Origin: CAYQPF01 sp964419225
GTDB taxonomy: Bacteria > Cloacimonadota > Cloacimonadia > Cloacimonadales > CAYQPF01
NCBI GenBank assembly: GCA_964419225.1
Contig: CAYQPF010000170.1
Location: forward strand, 1-10,115
DNA length: 10,115 nt
Direction: 5' to 3'
Of the stretch, positions 7,527-10,115 are shown piece by piece (position 1 is the stretch's first letter; each line of letters starts with the position of its first letter). Position numbers and translations under genes: made by a program. The notes beneath the pieces are model-generated. The model saw nothing but the letters and a program-made list of their open reading frames with translations, was not told the origin of the DNA and ran no database searches.

Positions 7527-7530
7527 AATT

Positions 7531-7568
7531 ATCCGCGATCATCAGCCTAATCAGCGTCATCTGCGTTC
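7531..7568. repeat. Period 9-10 array (ATCAGCGTC units)
   Basis: Four related units follow one another: ATCCGCGATC, ATCAGCCTA, ATCAGCGTC and ATCTGCGTT. They begin four bases after array A ends, so the two arrays are almost fused. Each unit starts ATC and has GC at its centre. The region is not part of any gene I can support. Confidence 0.6.
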
Positions 7569-7624
7569 TATTAAACGATTTCCATACTCAATCCTCTGAG
7601 CTTGTTCCTCTCTCCAATCCCTCT

Positions 7625-7669
7625 GTCCATTTAGTCTATATAGTCCATCTGGTCCATATCGTCCATTTC
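7625..7669. repeat. Period-9 array A (GTCCATTTA units)
   Basis: Five nonamers in perfect register: GTCCATTTA, GTCTATATA, GTCCATCTG, GTCCATATC and GTCCATTTC. The first and last units match those of the array at 9548-9583, and the about 20 bases after the array are also similar between the two loci. Confidence 0.75.
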
Positions 7670-7693
7670 CCGGATAAGCATTTTTCCTTCCCA

Positions 7694-7735
7694 TCTCAAC
7701 TTTCAACTATCAACTCTTATCTCTCAACTTACTAT
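7694..7735. repeat. Period-7 array (TCAAC-core units)
   Basis: Six heptamers in register: TCTCAAC, TTTCAAC, TATCAAC, TCTTATC, TCTCAAC and TTACTAT. Four share the TCAAC core and two have drifted. It resembles the ACTAACA array after thrS in period and in its AAC core. Confidence 0.6.
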
Positions 7736-7805
7736 CGCCCCTCTCCTCCCTTGGTGTTCATTTGTCAGAATTATACAATTATATCACCTGCAGATCTCTT
7801 CTCCT

Positions 7806-7845
7806 GTCCGTGTTAGTCACTGTTAGTCAGTGTAAGTCAGTGTTC
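7806..7845. repeat. Period-10 array B (GTCAGTGTAA units)
   Basis: Four decamers in register: GTCCGTGTTA, GTCACTGTTA, GTCAGTGTAA and GTCAGTGTTC. As in array A, the first unit begins GTCCGTGT, the end reads GTGTTC, and the sequence GATCTCTT lies just to the left (7793-7800). Units 2-3 also contain a small inverted repeat CACTG-TTAGT-CAGTG (7818-7832). The array ends 26 bases from the stop codon of the SEC-C gene. Confidence 0.7.
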
Positions 7846-7871
7846 TCCCCCTCTCACCATTCACAGTTTTC

Positions 7872-9008
7872 CTACACCAACTTCCCACAACATTTCTTAT
7901 ACTTCTTTCCACTACCGCATGGACATGGTTCATTTCTTCTGATCTTACAACTAACAGCCTGCAAAGGTTTTGCTTCTTCATCAACTACCTCATAATCTGA
8001 AAATTCCTCATCGAAACACAATTCCTTTCCATTACTGTCAAAAGACTTCCAGATTCCACCTTGTTCTAAAATATCATCCAAAGTTTCATTAAAAACATCT
8101 TGTAAACCTTCATCTATATCTTCGCGCTTTGAACTTTTCTTATTAACAAACTCGCTTTTACTTGGTAATCCAATTTTAAAAGGTTCTTCTGCTTCTGATA
8201 GTTCTATTGGCGTGAAACACCTTCTTCTCCAGGTTCGATAATTATTATAATAGTCTGTAACCAATTTAATAAATAAAACTACATTTTCTGGGGAACTTTT
8301 ATCATATAAAGCTTCAAAGAGTAATCCTTCCAAGTCTGAAGGCTTAGAGCCTATATAAAACTCAAAAGATAAATGATGAATATATTCCTGAAGCTCTTCT
8401 TTATCAAATTCCAAACTACTTGTAAGAAATTCCTTTAACGCTAACAACTGGGGGGTCTCCTCTTCATAATCCCTGGTATGTTCCATCAGCTCTTCTTTAG
8501 TGGGAATAAACAGAGGTTTATCTTTTGTAATTTCCAAAGCATCTTCTATATAGTCTTCTTCCTCTAAATCTTCTCTGGAAAATATTATTCCATCTTGCAT
8601 GTCATACAACTCACAATATGGAAAATACTCAACTAAATGCTGCATTAACTCATCATTAGTCTGAGAATCTTCATTCTGCTGTCGGTAAATATTTAACAAT
8701 TCTGAGGCAGATATCAGATTATAATAATTCATACAAGGATGTACATATTGAATAATTGGTTGCCTCTTACTTCTTAATATTTCTATCATTTCAAAATCCA
8801 TAGTCTCCAAAACTGGGATTAACTCATCAAATACAAATATTGAAGCTTCTCCCTTCTGCTTTTTCTTCTTGTTTGGCAAATGTATGATTCTTGCATCTAT
8901 CAGGAAATTATACCTCAAATAATCAAATCCCAGATCCCTTAACAACCAAAAGACTCTTCTGTATCTAATTGCCGTATGAAAGTCCAGGATGTATCTGGAG
9001 CATAACAA
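7872..9008 (-). CDS. SEC-C motif protein, C-terminal part of a frameshifted gene
   Basis: This frame is open for 378 codons and ends in a textbook SEC-C zinc motif, NEPCPCGSGKKYKKCCG, with C362, C364, C373 and C374. SEC-C motifs, as in the SecA C-terminus and YecA-like proteins, bind zinc and usually mediate protein or ribosome contacts. The rest (about 340 residues) is strongly acidic and predicted by eye to be mainly helical. I do not recognise its fold. The only start available near the front is a TTG at 9008 without a proper ribosome binding site, and the first twenty or so codons overlap the upstream frame. The likely explanation is that this is the continuation of the frame at 8939-9202, displaced by one base near 8948-8951. 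Joined, the product would be about 443 residues. A cytoplasmic location is inferred from the lack of a signal peptide. Confidence 0.75.
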   Translation of the reverse strand: MLCSRYILDFHTAIRYRRVFWLLRDLGFDYLRYNFLIDARIIHLPNKKKKQKGEASIFVFDELIPVLETMDFEMIEILRSKRQPIIQYVHPCMNYYNLISASELLNIYRQQNEDSQTNDELMQHLVEYFPYCELYDMQDGIIFSREDLEEEDYIEDALEITKDKPLFIPTKEELMEHTRDYEEETPQLLALKEFLTSSLEFDKEELQEYIHHLSFEFYIGSKPSDLEGLLFEALYDKSSPENVVLFIKLVTDYYNNYRTWRRRCFTPIELSEAEEPFKIGLPSKSEFVNKKSSKREDIDEGLQDVFNETLDDILEQGGIWKSFDSNGKELCFDEEFSDYEVVDEEAKPLQAVSCKIRRNEPCPCGSGKKYKKCCGKLV

Positions 9009-9202
9009 AGCAATTTCTCAATATAATCATGGTCAACTACTCTTGCTATGATATCCTCAATTTCACTCTCACTCAATCGACTTTTTTCATTTTCAACACT
9101 TCTGACAATGTTTCTCTGATCATACAACTGCATAAAATTAAGTTCTTGTAAATATTTCTTCAAACTGTCATCAAGGACTTCTTTCTTTTTCTTCTTTTTC
9201 AT
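8939..9202 (-). CDS. N-terminal part of the same SEC-C gene, ending at a frameshift
   Basis: The ATG at 9202 has GGAG (9209-9212) at good spacing. A TTG at 9214 overlaps that site and is rejected as the start. The 87-codon frame begins with six lysines after Met, then a soluble, charged, probably helical segment (DDSLKKYLQELNFMQLYDQ and on). It ends in EESFGC and TAA at 8939. Adding one T to the TTTT run at 8948-8951 turns the end into EESF-WLLRDLGFDYLRY, which flows directly into the downstream frame. This is therefore most likely the 5' part of one gene and not a separate small protein. On the present sequence only a truncated 87-residue peptide lacking the SEC-C motif would be made. Confidence 0.65.
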   Translation of the reverse strand: MKKKKKKEVLDDSLKKYLQELNFMQLYDQRNIVRSVENEKSRLSESEIEDIIARVVDHDYIEKLLCYAPDTSWTFIRQLDTEESFGC

Positions 9203-9214
9203 AAAATTCTCCAA

Positions 9215-9310
9215 TTATTGGGTTGTTAAATAAAATTGCGATTTCCAGCTGTCTCTGGCATCACCTTTTATAAAAGTATCAAATACACTCTGAATATACC
9301 GTTTTAACAT
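9215..9310 (-). CDS. Small ORF (31 codons) upstream of the SEC-C gene
   Basis: An ATG at 9310 is preceded by GAGG with a seven-base gap (TTGAGGCAAGTACATG), a reasonable ribosome binding site. The frame MLKRYIQSVFDTFIKGDA... runs 31 codons to a TAA at 9215-9217. The stop directly abuts the TTGGAG ribosome binding site of the SEC-C gene, so the spacing looks like translational coupling. Residues are mixed basic, aromatic and polar, with no signal peptide or membrane segment. I recognise no family. It could be a real small protein, a leader peptide, or the remaining 5' end of a decayed longer gene. Confidence 0.4.
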   Translation of the reverse strand: MLKRYIQSVFDTFIKGDARDSWKSQFYLTTQ

Positions 9311-9361
9311 GTACTTGCCTCAACTTATCCTATTATTTTGCTTAACTTTTATTTGTATCTA

Positions 9362-9389
9362 ATTATAGGCAAGATTTTTTCTAAACAAA
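9362..9389 (-). promoter_or_regulatory. Candidate promoter for the small ORF and SEC-C gene
   Basis: A perfect TATAAT on the minus strand (9362-9367) has a TTTGTT 16 bases upstream (9384-9389) as a poor -35. Transcription would start near 9355, giving a leader of roughly 45 bases before the small ORF at 9310. Its position is right for expressing both the small ORF and the SEC-C gene. The weak -35 lowers confidence. Confidence 0.4.
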
Positions 9390-9547
9390 ATATCAATTAT
9401 TTCTCAATTACTCAGGTTGTGTTCTGTTGTTTTGCATAATTACATTAGATATGCTATCCAACATTTTATCGACATACCTCACTTGAAAGGTGACTAAATT
9501 TACAGATTTTTCCATTTTCTGTGTTCTTCCCAAGATCATTTCATTAT

Positions 9548-9583
9548 GTCCATTTAGTCCATCAAGTCCATTTTGTCCCTTTC
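9548..9583. repeat. Period-9 array B (GTCCATTTA units)
   Basis: Four nonamers in register: GTCCATTTA, GTCCATCAA, GTCCATTTT and GTCCCTTTC. It is the second copy of the array at 7625-7669, with the same first unit and nearly the same last unit. By my hand alignment the last unit plus the next 18 bases agree at 20 of 27 positions with the other copy. It lies in the divergent intergenic region between the SEC-C gene and pyrR. Apart from this array, the promoter candidates and the small ORF, I see nothing else firm in 9311-9685. Confidence 0.75.
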
Positions 9584-9630
9584 CAATATATGCCTTTCTC
9601 CACAACCAAATAATAATGTTTATTTTATTA

Positions 9631-9659
9631 TTGACAACTCAGGCCATTATTTGAACATT
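9631..9659 (+). promoter_or_regulatory. Candidate pyrR promoter
   Basis: A perfect TTGACA (9631-9636) stands 55 bases before the pyrR ATG. With a 17-base spacer the -10 hexamer would be AACATT, a weak match. There is no visible intrinsic terminator or PyrR-type attenuator hairpin between this and the gene, so regulation by attenuation in this short leader is not evident. Confidence 0.35.
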
Positions 9660-9685
9660 TGAAAAACAAATTCGTGGAGGAGTTA

Positions 9686-10115
9686 ATGAAGATAAAGAGT
9701 AATATCATGAGCAGTGCTGATATTAACAGAGCACTCAAACGTATAGCTCATGAAATCATTGAACAAAACAAAGGGTTGAAGGACATTTATCTTGTGGGAA
9801 TTCGCAGCCGTGGCGTACCTATGGCTACCAGAATCGGCACTTATCTGCATGAAATTGAAGGTGTCGAACTGCCCACTGGCATTCTCGATATTACCCTGTA
9901 CCGTGATGATCTGACCACTATTTCCCATCAGCCTGTTATCAAAGGCTCCCAGATCGAGTTCGAAATCGAAAATGCCAGAATCATCCTGGTCGATGATGTC
10001 TTATATACCGGACGTACTGTGCGTGCTGCCATCGATGCTATCCTCGATTTCGGCAGACCAAAAGAAATTCAACTCTGCGTATTAATCGACAGAGGTCACA
10101 GAGAACTTCCTATTA
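9686..10115 (+). CDS. pyrR: Bifunctional pyr operon regulator / uracil phosphoribosyltransferase PyrR, 5' part
   Basis: The ATG at 9686 follows a strong GGAGGAG site (9676-9682), and 143 codons are visible before the right edge. The family is usually about 180 residues, so some 35-40 are missing. The type I phosphoribosyltransferase fold is clear: VGIRSRGVPMA (37-47), the PyrR-typical GILDITLYRDD (65-75) and the PRPP-binding loop ILVDDVLYTGRT (100-111). DRGHRELP at the end matches the PyrR segment DRGHRELPI. In known species PyrR binds pyr mRNA in response to UMP or PRPP and also makes UMP from uracil and PRPP. Genes such as pyrB or a uracil transporter may follow outside the window. It is the only plus-strand gene and is divergent from the SEC-C gene. 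Confidence 0.95.
   Translation, partial: MKIKSNIMSSADINRALKRIAHEIIEQNKGLKDIYLVGIRSRGVPMATRIGTYLHEIEGVELPTGILDITLYRDDLTTISHQPVIKGSQIEFEIENARIILVDDVLYTGRTVRAAIDAILDFGRPKEIQLCVLIDRGHRELPI

Larger units (their letters stand above)
7248..7871. other. Long non-coding stretch between vor and the SEC-C gene, pyrimidine-rich with phased arrays
   Basis: I see no convincing gene in these 624 bases on either strand. From about 7350 to 7860 the plus strand is strongly T/C-rich, with oligopyrimidine spacers such as CTCTCCAATCCCTCT and CCCCTCTCCTCCCTT, so minus-strand transcripts here would be G/A-rich. The stretch contains five short tandem arrays (listed separately), a 13-base palindrome GCCATAATATGGC at 7459-7471, and an eight-T run at 7443-7450. 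The first 70 bases next to vor are ordinary AT-rich promoter-like sequence. I found no clear intrinsic terminator after the SEC-C gene. Confidence 0.7.

Noticed and set aside
7476..7845. CRISPR array interpretation of the repeat cluster
   Set aside because: Units are 7-10 bases, adjacent without spacers and of several different periods. No cas genes are present.
9408..9605. Minus-strand 65-codon frame with a TTG start, N-terminal Gly-rich part and helical C-terminal part
   Set aside because: No ribosome binding site at the TTG or at internal ATGs, and its first third is simply the translation of the period-9 array. Without homology I do not call it a gene.
9686..9928. Minus-strand 81-codon frame opposite pyrR
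   Set aside because: It is antisense to the clear PyrR coding sequence and has no ribosome binding site.

Overview
The window is AT-rich bacterial chromosome, densely coding except for two non-coding stretches (about 7.25-7.87 kb and 9.31-9.68 kb). The gene set suggests an anaerobic, amino-acid- or peptide-fermenting bacterium: a four-subunit 2-oxoacid:ferredoxin oxidoreductase of the VorB type, two lipobox-bearing secreted proteins, a complete ThrRS with a zinc site and editing domain, and a PyrR-type pyrimidine regulator. Nothing fixes the phylum. Strong GGAGG ribosome binding sites, relaxed lipoboxes and phased short repeats between genes would suit an uncultured anaerobe such as a Cloacimonadota- or Spirochaetota-like lineage, but that is a guess.

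Layout. All genes except the last are on the minus strand. Position 1-275 is the 5' part of a lipoprotein gene that runs off the window. A strong hairpin terminator (323-352) separates it from thrS (446-2437). Upstream of thrS, with gaps of only 20 and about 28 bases, lie an extracellular solute-binding lipoprotein without its permeases (2458-3741) and a class I SAM methyltransferase (3770-4582). These three could be one transcript ending at the 323-352 terminator. A second hairpin (4599-4633) lies between the methyltransferase and the compact vor operon (delta 7044-7247, alpha 5956-7035, beta 5191-5946, gamma 4655-5194).

Upstream of vor is about 620 bp of pyrimidine-rich non-coding DNA. It carries five short in-register tandem arrays of period 10, 9-10, 9, 7 and 10, all with the same strand polarity. 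Related period-9 and period-7 arrays recur at 9548-9583 and 412-446. Two of the array pairs also share sequence outside the repeat units, so they look like copies of dispersed elements and not chance low complexity. Next comes a gene for a SEC-C zinc-motif protein that is split by an apparent one-base frameshift (7872-9202), preceded by a 31-codon small ORF (9215-9310) with its own ribosome binding site and an upstream TATAAT. Divergently, the 5' part of pyrR (9686 onward, plus strand) runs off the right edge.

Functionally, the vor genes would convert branched-chain 2-oxoacids from amino-acid catabolism to acyl-CoA, with electrons passing to ferredoxin. The other genes are housekeeping (thrS, pyrR), uptake (the binding protein) or unassigned. 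The least explained parts are the repeat arrays, the frameshifted SEC-C gene with its small leader ORF, and the hairpin that touches the methyltransferase ribosome binding site.
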